Origin: Sideroxyarcus sp.
Lineage (GTDB): Bacteria; Pseudomonadota; Gammaproteobacteria; Burkholderiales; Gallionellaceae
Direction of reading: 5' to 3'
NCBI GenBank assembly: GCA_030652215.1
Contig: JAUSBC010000035.1
Span: forward strand, 1 to 64,000
DNA length: 64,000 nt
Part shown: positions 31,096 through 40,536 of the stretch, one piece after another
Layout: every line of letters begins with the position of its first letter
Numbering within the stretch: the first letter of the stretch is position 1
Position numbers and translations under genes: made by a program
Notes under the pieces: generated by a model
The model's input: the letters and a program-made list of their open reading frames with translations, nothing else
Told to the model about the DNA's origin: nothing
Databases searched by the model: none

Positions 31096-32237
31096 TTTCC
31101 CCAGCGCGCCGAAGGACTCACCGCCATCTCCCGATAGAGCATCGCATATGCCTTGCCCAGCGCCTCACCGGAAAACAATTCTTCATAACGCTGCCGTGCA
31201 GCTTCGCCAAAGCGATCCGACAAAGGCTTGTTATTGAGCAAACCATTCATCGCCAGTGCCAACTCGTCCGGGCTCTCAGGTGGCACAACAAATCCTGTCT
31301 CTCCATCAGCATTGACATATGAGGTTCCCGTGCCGATTTCACAACTAATCATCGGTCGGCCAAACATGGCCGCCTCGACCAACACCATTCCGTAAGCTTC
31401 CGAACGCAAATGCGAGGGCAATACCAAGGCTTGGCAACCCCTCAATAGCGCCACTTTTTCGGCATCTGTGACTTGGCCAGCAAAAACCACGTTGCCAATT
31501 CCAGACTGTCGGATTTGCTCATGCAAAGCATCACCTTCCGGTCCTGAACCCGCAATCACGATCCGCGCCTTAACCTGCTGCGCAGCCTGAATCAAAGTAT
31601 GCAAACCCTTGTAGTAACGCAGAACACCGATGAATAGAAAATACTGCTCGCCTTCCTTCAGCCCAAGTCGAGAAAATACTGCATCATCTCCAAATGTCGG
31701 ATACGACTCCTCAACAATTCCCAGCGGAATCACCCGCACCTTGTCGCGAACAGCCTGATCTGAAAGCACCGGGCTCGTCCGTGCATAAGCCGGACAATTT
31801 GCGACAATCGCCCGCATAGAACCCAGTGTATGCGACATCAGTGGCGAGTACGCCTTACCCAGCCAGCGCTGCCGCACGACATCCGATATATAGGTAAGCA
31901 CCGCAGGTTTGTCCGGGCAAGCCAGTGCATGAAGCACGTCGGCAAAAGGCCAAGGAAAAAAGTAATGCACAACATCGGCCTCGGTTGCCAACCGGCGAAA
32001 TTGCGCAAAGGCAGAAAGACCGCCCAGATCACATGAAGCTGGCGCAGCCCAAGAACGACTACGGAAAACCCGCCCCTCTTGCCGCTCTATCTGTCTGGGG
32101 TACGGGTGTGGCGATAGTGTGAATATGGTGTTTTCGATACCATGTGTTTGCGTTGCCAAACAAATCTGTCGAATTGCTTCCTGCAACCCTCCGGGGGGAT
32201 CAGGAAAGTAGGTTCGATAGACATTTAGCACTTTCAA
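31092..32237 (-). CDS. GT4-family glycosyltransferase
   Basis: About 381-residue GT-B enzyme. LKVLNVYRTYFPDPPGGLQE starts it; the donor half has YFLFIGVLRYYKGLHTLIQA and the acidic motif SEAYGMVLVEAAMFGRPMIS. I chose TTG 32237 because AGGAG sits 8 bases upstream and this removes a long overlap with the preceding gene; the longest frame reaches 32306. It is part of the minus-strand O-unit assembly run. Confidence 0.87.
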   Translation of the reverse strand: MKVLNVYRTYFPDPPGGLQEAIRQICLATQTHGIENTIFTLSPHPYPRQIERQEGRVFRSRSWAAPASCDLGGLSAFAQFRRLATEADVVHYFFPWPFADVLHALACPDKPAVLTYISDVVRQRWLGKAYSPLMSHTLGSMRAIVANCPAYARTSPVLSDQAVRDKVRVIPLGIVEESYPTFGDDAVFSRLGLKEGEQYFLFIGVLRYYKGLHTLIQAAQQVKARIVIAGSGPEGDALHEQIRQSGIGNVVFAGQVTDAEKVALLRGCQALVLPSHLRSEAYGMVLVEAAMFGRPMISCEIGTGTSYVNADGETGFVVPPESPDELALAMNGLLNNKPLSDRFGEAARQRYEELFSGEALGKAYAMLYREMAVSPSARWGN

Positions 32238-32248
32238 TCCGGTGACTC

Positions 32249-33403
32249 CTAAATTTGCACTGCCGCCCGATAGACCGCAGCCGTTTCTTCCGCTGTGCGC
32301 TGCCAAGAAAACAACTTACTGCGCAACAGCCCTTGCCTTGAAAACAGTTCCCGCTCCTCCGGGTTCTCAATCAATCGCCTCATCGCATCTCTCAAGCCAT
32401 CAACATCCAGGGCGTCAACGGTGATACCAGCCTCACCAACCACCTCAGGCAAGGATGCGCGGTTCGACGAAATAACCGGTGTGCCGCAGGCCATTGCCTC
32501 CAAGGGAGGCAACCCGAAACCCTCGTATAGTGAAGGATAAATAAATGCCGTCGCTCCCGAATATAAAGCAGGTAGTTCATCATCTGGAACAAAACCAAGT
32601 ATTCTTATCTCTCCGCGTTGCAAAAGCGGCGCCAATATCCTGTCCAATTCGGTATTTTCCCAGCCACGCATGCCGACGATAACCAAATTGTTCTCTTTTC
32701 GCATGCGATCAGGAAGCGCCGCAAAAGCCCGTATTGCGGTTGCCAGATTTTTTCGTGGCTCCAGTGTGCCAACTGAAAGAAAATAGCCACGACAAGCCAG
32801 GTTATACCGGGCAAGAACTCCATTCAACATTTCATAAGATTGGGGCCGATATCCCTCAGATGCCGCTAGCAACACGGTAACTACCCTGCTCTCAGGCACT
32901 GAATATTCCGTGATTACCTCTTGACGAACATACTCTGAATCGGTCAACACAAACGCCGCTCCTTGAACAGCATCCGCAAGTCGCTTTTCCATGAATTTCA
33001 CGCGGGCGGCGGGATGTGTTTGCGGATAACGCAATACCGACAAATCATGCACGGTTACCACCGTCGGCAACTTGGTTTCGAAAGGCAAAAAATTCAATTC
33101 GTGATAAATCCCGCCTCGCGCCTGATCCAAGCCACGACGAAACATATTCCCTCTGAGTCTGTGCTGTATCTCCAATGACATCGGGACATAATTGCGCAGC
33201 ATATTCTTGAAATGCCAGAGCTTAGATGGCCTTTCTGCAGCGGAACCTTCAAGCAATTGATCCGACCAGCCCACCAGATAAAAATAGTGCGCTTCGATCT
33301 CCTGCATTCTCTGTAGCTGCTTCAATAACTGGTAAGCGTACTGGCGTATTCCGGTCTTTGGCAGCAACAATGGCACAGCATTGAAATAAACAGGCAGCAT
33401 CAT
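32249..33403 (-). CDS. GT4-family glycosyltransferase (mannosyltransferase-like)
   Basis: About 384-residue GT-B enzyme. TVHDLSVLRYPQTHP and VLTDSEYVRQEVI are typical of the WbaZ/MtfB mannosyltransferase group. The donor part has YFLSVGTLEPRKNLATAIRA and SLYEGFGLPPLEAMACGTPV. GDP-mannose is made by ManC in this locus, so a mannosyl role is plausible. ATG 33403 or 33400 is the likely start; the longer frame needs TTG. Confidence 0.88.
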   Translation of the reverse strand: MMLPVYFNAVPLLLPKTGIRQYAYQLLKQLQRMQEIEAHYFYLVGWSDQLLEGSAAERPSKLWHFKNMLRNYVPMSLEIQHRLRGNMFRRGLDQARGGIYHELNFLPFETKLPTVVTVHDLSVLRYPQTHPAARVKFMEKRLADAVQGAAFVLTDSEYVRQEVITEYSVPESRVVTVLLAASEGYRPQSYEMLNGVLARYNLACRGYFLSVGTLEPRKNLATAIRAFAALPDRMRKENNLVIVGMRGWENTELDRILAPLLQRGEIRILGFVPDDELPALYSGATAFIYPSLYEGFGLPPLEAMACGTPVISSNRASLPEVVGEAGITVDALDVDGLRDAMRRLIENPEERELFSRQGLLRSKLFSWQRTAEETAAVYRAAVQI

Positions 33404-33452
33404 TGAAACAGCCAACGCGCTCGAAAAAAAGATTCCCCAAAGTCAATTGTCA

Positions 33453-34175
33453 TCATTTTTTGCGGGAATAGAGAACACCATCGGAATACAAGGTGCCATT
33501 AAAGAGAGAGAGAATATTCTTTATACTGCTTTTTGATCTTGGCATGAATTCGACATCAAACCCTTGAACAGTCAAATAGTATATATATTGCTCTTTCAGA
33601 TAAATGTTTTCAGATACGTTTGCTGCAACTTCCGGCGACCTAAGCAGCTTGTTGATTTGCCACTTTGCCCTGTACGGACTCAAATATGCTTCGCGCTGTG
33701 CAATAAGCAATCCTCCTTTTTTTAGCACCCGGCGACATTCCGACAATGTTCTCCACATGGATTGGGCATGGTGTAGCGCCGCATCAAAAACAATCACATC
33801 AAGCTCACCATCAGCAAAAGGTAGCCGACCATTAAAGTCACTTGCAATTGGCGTGATTTTTTTCGAATTACCATCCAGCACGCTGGCGGATAACTCAATC
33901 ATTCTCTTCATACGCACCATACTAATATCTAATGCAACAACTTGTTTCACACTCGGCAAACGACTCAGGCAAACTGATAGTCCGCAACTTCCAGCGCCCA
34001 ATTCAGCGGCATTCCCACTGGTGCCGATCAGCGCATTATCCAACCTTGCCGCATAAGCATCAAAGTAGAACTCAATTTCCCGCATCCAGTTTGCATGCGC
34101 CACTAGCGAACCGACTGGCTCTTTATCATAAAAATCCTGGTCGCTTGTGGTGCCCATTTCCCCAGTTTCCTTCAT
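33453..34175 (-). CDS. Class I SAM-dependent methyltransferase
   Basis: 240-residue methyltransferase. Motif I is AAELGAGSCGLSVCLSRLP, the acidic residue after strand 2 is in VVALDISMVRMKRM, and motif IV/V regions are VIVFDAALHHA and RVLKKGGLLIAQREA. It may methylate a sugar of the polysaccharide. The frame extends further upstream, but that part aligns with the tail of the capsule-type gene and is a remnant, so ATG 34175 (GGTGGAA upstream) is preferred. Confidence 0.85.
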   Translation of the reverse strand: MKETGEMGTTSDQDFYDKEPVGSLVAHANWMREIEFYFDAYAARLDNALIGTSGNAAELGAGSCGLSVCLSRLPSVKQVVALDISMVRMKRMIELSASVLDGNSKKITPIASDFNGRLPFADGELDVIVFDAALHHAQSMWRTLSECRRVLKKGGLLIAQREAYLSPYRAKWQINKLLRSPEVAANVSENIYLKEQYIYYLTVQGFDVEFMPRSKSSIKNILSLFNGTLYSDGVLYSRKK

Positions 34176-34224
34176 CACTGTTCCACCATGTTTGAGAAAC
34201 CACCAGCGCCTAGCGCGTATTTTC

Positions 34225-34560
34225 TGCATCATGCAGTCCAAAACAAATGGGGTGTTTTTCAATATCCCATCACAAATACATTCAAATCCGGGCTCACCCT
34301 CCCGCATCGAACAATCCTGCGATTTTATCGCAAAACAAATATTGCGGCGCTCCCTTGAATCCCCTAAATACATGAACGGGAGCCATTCTTCGAAAAAGTG
34401 ATATGCACATTATCTGCGTTTTAAATTATCTCGAGTGATAAACGGCTCACAAGAGCAATTTGTCCAGTAGACTGCGGTAGCTTTCAATACTGGCCGCGAC
34501 TTGGGAAACACCATTCTTGCGAATTCATGCTCCCCCGCAATGATGACGGTATACCCTCAT
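34225..34560 (-). pseudogene. Decayed C-terminal copy of the capsule-type protein gene
   Basis: On the minus strand, broken frames align with the end of the gene at 36150-37871. GYTVIIAGEHE matches IPVIVAGEAW; in the next frame IRKNGVSQVAASIESYRSLL matches IRNKGVTIDATSPEKYGNIL; after a stop, AYHFFEEWLPFM matches AYHFFFRRMIPIN; and FECICDGILKNTPFV matches LDCICQGILDDAPFI. At least two frameshifts and a stop make it non-functional. It is a partial paralog, not an exact duplicate. Confidence 0.75.
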
Positions 34561-34620
34561 AAAGGTCGAAAATGCGCGCATCATAAAATGATTGGAGCTT
34601 TTCCAACGTGCAACCGTTAC

Positions 34621-35985
34621 TCAATATCCAACTTGGGTGATTGGTACTTTACCGGCATCACGTTCGGCGAGGCTCACACCCAAAATCCAGCAAAACAGAA
34701 ATCCAAACTTGCTGACAAAGCTGAGATGAAACATGCCAATTAAAAGATAACCCAGCGTCAACGCAACAAGGAACAGTCTCTTTTCGTCGGATAATGATCG
34801 CTCAACGCAGCACGAAACGACCAGATTGAGCACGAGCAGGAAAAAAATCGCCAAACCGAGCAATCCGTAGGCCAACACAAAAAACAGATATACATTATGT
34901 GGAGATAGATGCTTGCCCTCACACCATGTTTCATAGCCGGGCAATAGCTCGCCCGGGCTTCTTCCAAACAAGATGTTGGCCGGAGTGATGTACTCTAACA
35001 TCTCGCGCCAAATGGCCATTCGTGCACGACTCGAAGTATCGCTGTCGACCCTGAGCATGAGCATATTTGCCATTCTGAGATCAGCGTCACTTTCATTTCT
35101 GAGCTTAGTGTCACTTTCATTTATCTCGGTAGCTCGGCCGAATGGGCTTGCTACACTTTCAATTAGCTCGGCAGCTCGGCCGTTTGAGCTGATGATGAAC
35201 GCCAATGCAAACACCACTGCCAGACCGTAGCAGCCGGCAATCCTGATCCGGCCCTTGCCGCCCAAAATGAACACGATGGATATCAAACCAAGTACCGCAA
35301 CGGGAGTGCGTTCACGTAACACAATAATCAGTATCAACATGAACACAGTATTCAGCGCGAGAAGCCGACGCTGGCTGACGCGATCTCTATAAATCCATAA
35401 CAGGACAGGCACTACGACCGCAATCAACTGATAGTGAAAAAATGAATTCAACGTACCGAATAATCTCAAATCATTAGTTTGATAAACACTTAATCCCGCT
35501 GATATCATTTTTCTTACATAAGCGTCATCCCAGGGCAACAGCGTTGCGAGACTCTCCGAATTGAAGGCCCAAGCCTGCAATAGGCCATAGGCAACAAACG
35601 GGAGATAGAGACGGTTCAAAATATCGAAGCTTTGCTGTCGCGAGAGCAGAAGATAACCAAGAAGGATCCCGGCAATTGGTAGTGACAGATCTTTTGCCGC
35701 TGCAACGGCAACAAGGATGTGCTCACCCTTGACCAATGGAAAAATAGAAAAGTATGCTGCAACACCAATGACTGCCAACTGCCATTTCTGCAGCTTGGCG
35801 CTCAGGACATGAAGCAAGAACGCAAGCCCGGTAAGTGCATAGAAGGCTGCTGAGGCGCCAATGGGCATGATTCTGTCGATCAGATTGGAAAACAGAAAGA
35901 GAAGAATAATGGCAAACGAAAAGAACAAATCCGCCCTTTGGACTGAAGCCGCCAACAAAACCCTTGTGTTAACTAGTACCGACAT
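34621..35985 (-). CDS. Wzy-like O-antigen polymerase
   Basis: About 454-residue membrane protein with 11-12 hydrophobic segments. RERTPVAVLGLISIVFIL and, in the large loop, LFGRSPGELLPGYETW followed by LSPHNVYLFFVLAYGLLGL match the Wzy_C/O-antigen polymerase pattern. It lies beside wzx. ATG 35985 (MSVLVNTRV) is chosen; the open frame continues to 36153 but the extension looks non-coding. The periplasmic loop contains short internal repeats (35085-35182). Confidence 0.8.
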   Translation of the reverse strand: MSVLVNTRVLLAASVQRADLFFSFAIILLFLFSNLIDRIMPIGASAAFYALTGLAFLLHVLSAKLQKWQLAVIGVAAYFSIFPLVKGEHILVAVAAAKDLSLPIAGILLGYLLLSRQQSFDILNRLYLPFVAYGLLQAWAFNSESLATLLPWDDAYVRKMISAGLSVYQTNDLRLFGTLNSFFHYQLIAVVVPVLLWIYRDRVSQRRLLALNTVFMLILIIVLRERTPVAVLGLISIVFILGGKGRIRIAGCYGLAVVFALAFIISSNGRAAELIESVASPFGRATEINESDTKLRNESDADLRMANMLMLRVDSDTSSRARMAIWREMLEYITPANILFGRSPGELLPGYETWCEGKHLSPHNVYLFFVLAYGLLGLAIFFLLVLNLVVSCCVERSLSDEKRLFLVALTLGYLLIGMFHLSFVSKFGFLFCWILGVSLAERDAGKVPITQVGY

Positions 35986-36149
35986 TTTCTGGAATAATTC
36001 AGGTTGTATGGGGATGACAAACACCTTCGGTCTGACAACCGGCTTGAGCAAAGCCAACCGCTGGCGAAAGGTTGACTGAACCGATGCGCTGCAAACCCGC
36101 CCGCTGCGACAGCACAGCCTTGCGGGTTCCCGGGGTGAACCTAAGCCAC

Positions 36150-37871
36150 TCAAACATAACTATCTTCATAGATAAAAGGGGCATCATCCAGAATACCCTG
36201 ACAGATACAGTCCAGACCCTTATCGTTGCCAGGCTTTATACTAGCAAGCGGGCCGTGAAAACTGTACGGTGGCACGCCTGATCCGCCCTTGAATATATTG
36301 ATCGGAATCATTCTTCTAAAGAAGAAGTGATAGGCATATTTTTTAGCTCGAACTACAGTTTCAGCTGGCAAGCGCTGCGAGCGCGGCAACGTGGAAAGAA
36401 TATTTCCATATTTTTCCGGCGACGTAGCGTCAATGGTGACCCCCTTATTCCGAATCCAGGCTTCACCGGCAACAATCACGGGGATGCCGACACTGGTCAA
36501 TTCCACGCCAGTTTTCGTGCCGTAGATAATGACTGAGTCGCAAAGTTCAGAGAGTACATAAGTGCTAATGTTGCTCTCGGGCGGCACGATAAAGACATTC
36601 GATGGCAATTTGGGAAAGTGCTTTTCTAGCTCCTCAACCACTGGCTGCCTAGTTGGGACGGAACCACGGATTTCCGCAGGATGCACACGAATCACCAACT
36701 GCAGGTCGGGGCGCTTCTCAAAATACCGCACGGTGTGCAACAGCCATTCGAGCATATTAGGGAACGCATTGGCGGGATAGTGCAACTGTGCATCCCACAT
36801 CACATTGGTCAGGCAGCCGATGATTGGGCGGCTTGCATCGCAACCGATTTCGGCCAAGATTCGATCCTTCTCGAAATAGGGGTTTTCTGTAAAGCGTATC
36901 CAGTCGTTCTCGCCCTGCCAGCGGCTGCGCAAGTAGCGGCTTATGGTTTCTTCCCTCTCCGGCGACCAGTCCATGTTTTCCCAAGCCATCACCGGTTCGT
37001 CCATCAACGTATGGTGGTAAGTGTCGCCATGGCTGAAGATGAAGCAATTCTTGCGGTAGGCCGGATTCCAATTGACCACGCGAATACCCTGCTGCCGCGC
37101 AACCTCGCCGATGATGCCTTGGGGGACATAGATGCCGTGATGAAAAACGGCTACCTCGTATTTCTCTTTCTGCAGCAACTTCTTGACGGACAGCGCAGTC
37201 AGGATGGCAGCCTTCAAGTAACGCCGCAAAACCCGTTCGCCAAATGGCTCGTCGTCGATGGTTGCCCGCGCAAAGAACCGCAACGCACCCGCCTTGGCAT
37301 GCTCGCCAATCTTGATTCCATCAAGTTCAAAACCCTCAATTTCCGAAACGGGCAGTTTCGCCGACAGTTGTTCCGCATGCCGCTTGTCGTCATCCGTCAG
37401 ATTGTCGGAATAGGCATGGACAGGAATCCCGATATCTTCATAAACCCTGCGCCCTGGCACGTAGCAATGCCCGCATAAATCCTTGCTTGGCCCGTGGTCG
37501 GCAAAGCGTTTCGAATTGGGGAAAAAACGGGGTTCGCACATCTGGCAGCCGGGCAATACACCGTCACAAAGCAATGCATGAACATTGGCACCACGCAAAG
37601 TCAAAGCTGCAGCAAGCGTTGTCTCCATTTGCATGGCGGCAAGGTGGGATCCGATGCTGGTTGCGATAAGGACCTTTTTACCCTGTGTATTAGATGCATG
37701 CAATTCAGACCAGTGCTGCGATTCAACGCCTAAAAGACCTTTCCAATCTGGATAGCCGTCCCCAGAAGCCAGCTTTTTTCTCCGAGCCAGCTGAAGTCGG
37801 CTATCGAGACCCGGAAAATATCTAATGATTTTTACAACCTGCGATTTCAACTTATCAAGATGTTTAGACAT
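36150..37871 (-). CDS. Capsule-biosynthesis-type glycosyltransferase with cysteine pairs
   Basis: 573-residue cytoplasmic protein. The C-terminal half (LVIRVHPAEIRGS, then CDSVIIYGTKTGVELTSVGI and PVIVAGEAW) resembles the GT-B donor half of KpsC/KpsS-type and related capsule proteins. The N-terminal half carries CDGVLPGCQMCEP and LCGHCYVPG, two CxxC-like pairs that could bind metal. Lying 3 bases from wzx, it belongs to the O-unit operon. A partial decayed copy is found at 34225. Exact reaction unknown. Confidence 0.7.
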   Translation of the reverse strand: MSKHLDKLKSQVVKIIRYFPGLDSRLQLARRKKLASGDGYPDWKGLLGVESQHWSELHASNTQGKKVLIATSIGSHLAAMQMETTLAAALTLRGANVHALLCDGVLPGCQMCEPRFFPNSKRFADHGPSKDLCGHCYVPGRRVYEDIGIPVHAYSDNLTDDDKRHAEQLSAKLPVSEIEGFELDGIKIGEHAKAGALRFFARATIDDEPFGERVLRRYLKAAILTALSVKKLLQKEKYEVAVFHHGIYVPQGIIGEVARQQGIRVVNWNPAYRKNCFIFSHGDTYHHTLMDEPVMAWENMDWSPEREETISRYLRSRWQGENDWIRFTENPYFEKDRILAEIGCDASRPIIGCLTNVMWDAQLHYPANAFPNMLEWLLHTVRYFEKRPDLQLVIRVHPAEIRGSVPTRQPVVEELEKHFPKLPSNVFIVPPESNISTYVLSELCDSVIIYGTKTGVELTSVGIPVIVAGEAWIRNKGVTIDATSPEKYGNILSTLPRSQRLPAETVVRAKKYAYHFFFRRMIPINIFKGGSGVPPYSFHGPLASIKPGNDKGLDCICQGILDDAPFIYEDSYV

Positions 37872-37874
37872 AAT

Positions 37875-39335
37875 TCAAGCCTTACGAAGACGACTGCTGA
37901 TGATGGAAACAACTGCCTGCACGTCTTTTTGAGTTATCTCTCTAAATAAATAGAGTGCAAAACTATACGCAAACATGCCAAAAACAAAGCTCAAAACCAA
38001 CATGAGCGGCTTATAGGTTAATTCTAGCTGAAGAATGCTTACCATTGCAGCCGCCGCTACCAACAAAGCACCGCTTGCACGAAAGAAGGTGAGCCATGGG
38101 AATGAAGGCCCATGATATTTTGTCGCCGCTAAGCGTACGAAGAAAAGCCAAGAGGCGTAGGCAACGACTGTACTGATTGCAGCCCCGATGATGCCGAACT
38201 TTGGAATAAGCAGTACACATGAAAGCAGGTTCACAAGGAGTGCGCCAGCGCTGCACCACATGATCGTGTCCGTCCGCTTATGAAATGACAATAGCAAAGA
38301 ATATCTGTGCATTACGCCAACAAACAAACCTCCCGCAGCAACAATGGGGAGGACCAGTGCGCCAGCCTGATATTGAGCAGGCAACAGCAAGCCAACAATA
38401 TGCGGCGATAAGATCGCCAGAGCAACAACCAGAGGAGGGGCTGCCAGAAGATATATCCGCATTAGGCGAGACAGGAAATCTGCCGCTTTGACTTCACCTT
38501 CTTGCTCAAAAATTCTGAAGCCGATGACCGAAGAGGAAAGCAGCAGCATGGAGTTGGCAAAGAATACTGTTTTCTCTGCAAGATCGTAGCTTGCGCCGTA
38601 AATGGCAACTGACTCCGCGCCCATTTGAGCCCCGATAATATATCGATCAGCGAGGCTTAGTCCGGTGATGACCAAATTCGATATGGCTGCGGGAATCCCG
38701 TAATGCAATATCACCTTTAAATCGGATTTTGATTCATTTACTTGCCGCTGCCTGATTTCAGCTTGCAGGGCATATTTAGGTAGAAATGCAAGACCGACCA
38801 GCATTGCAACAGCAAATCCCAACACAATGATCGCTCCATCCCGAAAACCCAAGGCGAGCAAGACAACAGCAATGGACAGTCCTGTAGCACTGCGCCATGA
38901 CAAAGCGATGCTATAAGCCTTGGCAAAATTCCTCGCCCTGAGCCAACCTGAATAATATTCAAAGAATCCATGCGCGACCAGCCATAACACGCCAGCCAAT
39001 ATAAAGAATCTGTTGCTGAATGCGTTGCCTAGCAACTGCGAAGCGGCTAACCAAAGAAGGCAGGCGAGGAGGATAGAAAGGATAAGAAAGCGGCGACTAT
39101 ATCGATATAGCGCTTCAACACCGTACACGACATAAAAACGAATAGTGATAGAGACCAGCCAAGAGATACAAAACGCTGCGATCAGCGTCAGACTTGTCAT
39201 AGCCAGAAGGTATTGACCATATTGTTCCGGGGTCAACAACCGCGTCAGGATGGGTATGGCAAGTACCCCAACCAAAGCAGGCACGACTTTGGCGGGGAGA
39301 TATATTATCGCGTCGCGCAATACTTCACGGCTCAT
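37875..39335 (-). CDS. Wzx-type polysaccharide flippase
   Basis: 486-residue MOP-superfamily membrane protein with about 14 helices, starting DAIIYLPAKVVPALVGVLAI followed by PILTRLLTPEQYGQY, the classic Wzx N terminus. It would flip undecaprenyl-linked O-units to the periplasm. Its start overlaps the GT4 stop as ATGA. With the Wzy- and WaaL-like proteins it completes a Wzx/Wzy-dependent export route. Confidence 0.92.
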   Translation of the reverse strand: MSREVLRDAIIYLPAKVVPALVGVLAIPILTRLLTPEQYGQYLLAMTSLTLIAAFCISWLVSITIRFYVVYGVEALYRYSRRFLILSILLACLLWLAASQLLGNAFSNRFFILAGVLWLVAHGFFEYYSGWLRARNFAKAYSIALSWRSATGLSIAVVLLALGFRDGAIIVLGFAVAMLVGLAFLPKYALQAEIRQRQVNESKSDLKVILHYGIPAAISNLVITGLSLADRYIIGAQMGAESVAIYGASYDLAEKTVFFANSMLLLSSSVIGFRIFEQEGEVKAADFLSRLMRIYLLAAPPLVVALAILSPHIVGLLLPAQYQAGALVLPIVAAGGLFVGVMHRYSLLLSFHKRTDTIMWCSAGALLVNLLSCVLLIPKFGIIGAAISTVVAYASWLFFVRLAATKYHGPSFPWLTFFRASGALLVAAAAMVSILQLELTYKPLMLVLSFVFGMFAYSFALYLFREITQKDVQAVVSIISSRLRKA

Positions 39336-40531
39336 GCGACTCTCAATGCATCTAGAAAGTGACGCTCCATCGTTACATTGACCTGATTTTCGTCGAAGCT
39401 TGATTGCGATTTTCGATACCCCGCTTCGGCGAGACTAACGCGCAGCAATTCATCTTCAAGCAGTCGATTAATTGCACCGGACAAGGCTTCGATTTTTTCC
39501 GGATCCACCAAAAGCCCTGTCTTTTCGTGCTCTACGATTTCGGGTATCCCTCCAATGGCAAAACCTACAACCGCCTTCCGGGTTGCCATTGCCTCCATGG
39601 CCGCCAAACTGCTACAGGTGCGGTCACCTCGCGTTGGAACCACCACGATACTTGCCATGCGATAATAATTTGGCAAATCGGTGTAGGGTGAATTTCTCCT
39701 TAAAATATATCGCCCATCTGACGTTTCACATTTTTTCTCTATTTCATCGGCCAAATCACCTGTTTGGCCGACCATCACAAAACGTACATCGGGAAAACTT
39801 TGCGCTGTCAGTCGTGCAGCTGCGAAAAATGAATCCAGCCCCATTTCTCTTCCAAGGCGGCCCACAAACAAGACAACGGGGGCTGAGCCAATACCTAGTG
39901 ACGTCCGCAGATCTTTTGCTTCGCCAGGCGTGAAATGCCCAATATTCACACCATAAGTTACCGTTTGAACCGGGGTTTCAACTCCAAGCTGCCTAATGCT
40001 TTGGCCGCAGTGACTGCTGCATGAGAGGAGGCGGTAGGCTGACTTTACAACATGAGCAAAGAAACTTTTGTGACGAAGCATCGAGTCATACTTATAGACT
40101 TCTCCGAACACATTAACGACATGAGGGAGCCTGAATTGATCTGCCAAATAAGCGCCAACAGGCCCATAGGTCAATAGATTGTAGGAAGCTACTAACTGGA
40201 TATCGTTTTCACGGACAATTTTTTCACCTACGTCTGAATACATTTTGTAACGACGCCAAAATGCAGGTTCATATTTATCAAGCGATGCAGTACCCAACCA
40301 TCTCCTGAATTTCCTGTTAAACCCTTGGCGCAAATATCCAAGAAGCTTTGCTGGATATGTCGGCTTATAAATATGGAGTGCCCCGATATGTTGATTGCCG
40401 CTGGTGCCACCGGAAAGTACATGACACGTCCACCCCTTATCCACCAGGTATTCCGTCAGGCGTTCAATATGATGGGGAACACCACCGTAGGGAGGTGGAT
40501 AGTTGCCAATGATCAGGATGTTCTTTTTCAT
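39332..40531 (-). CDS. GT4-family glycosyltransferase
   Basis: 399-residue GT-B enzyme. ILIIGNYPPPYGGVPHHIER is the acceptor-side start; VVLFVGRLGREMGLDSFFAA and TCSSLAAMEAMATRKAVVGF give the donor half. ATG 40531 lies 5 bases after the methyltransferase stop, and the longer frame (to 40693) is an antisense-like extension of that gene. It overlaps wzx by 4 bases. Confidence 0.9.
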   Translation of the reverse strand: MKKNILIIGNYPPPYGGVPHHIERLTEYLVDKGWTCHVLSGGTSGNQHIGALHIYKPTYPAKLLGYLRQGFNRKFRRWLGTASLDKYEPAFWRRYKMYSDVGEKIVRENDIQLVASYNLLTYGPVGAYLADQFRLPHVVNVFGEVYKYDSMLRHKSFFAHVVKSAYRLLSCSSHCGQSIRQLGVETPVQTVTYGVNIGHFTPGEAKDLRTSLGIGSAPVVLFVGRLGREMGLDSFFAAARLTAQSFPDVRFVMVGQTGDLADEIEKKCETSDGRYILRRNSPYTDLPNYYRMASIVVVPTRGDRTCSSLAAMEAMATRKAVVGFAIGGIPEIVEHEKTGLLVDPEKIEALSGAINRLLEDELLRVSLAEAGYRKSQSSFDENQVNVTMERHFLDALRVA

Positions 40532-40536
40532 CAAAC

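Noticed and set aside
34176-34373. N-terminal extension of the methyltransferase
   Set aside because: These codons align with the tail of the capsule-type protein, so they are remnant sequence and not part of the methyltransferase.
35985-36153. N-terminal extension of the Wzy-like protein
   Set aside because: Arg/Pro/Cys-rich and unlike a membrane protein start; ATG at 35985 gives a natural N terminus.
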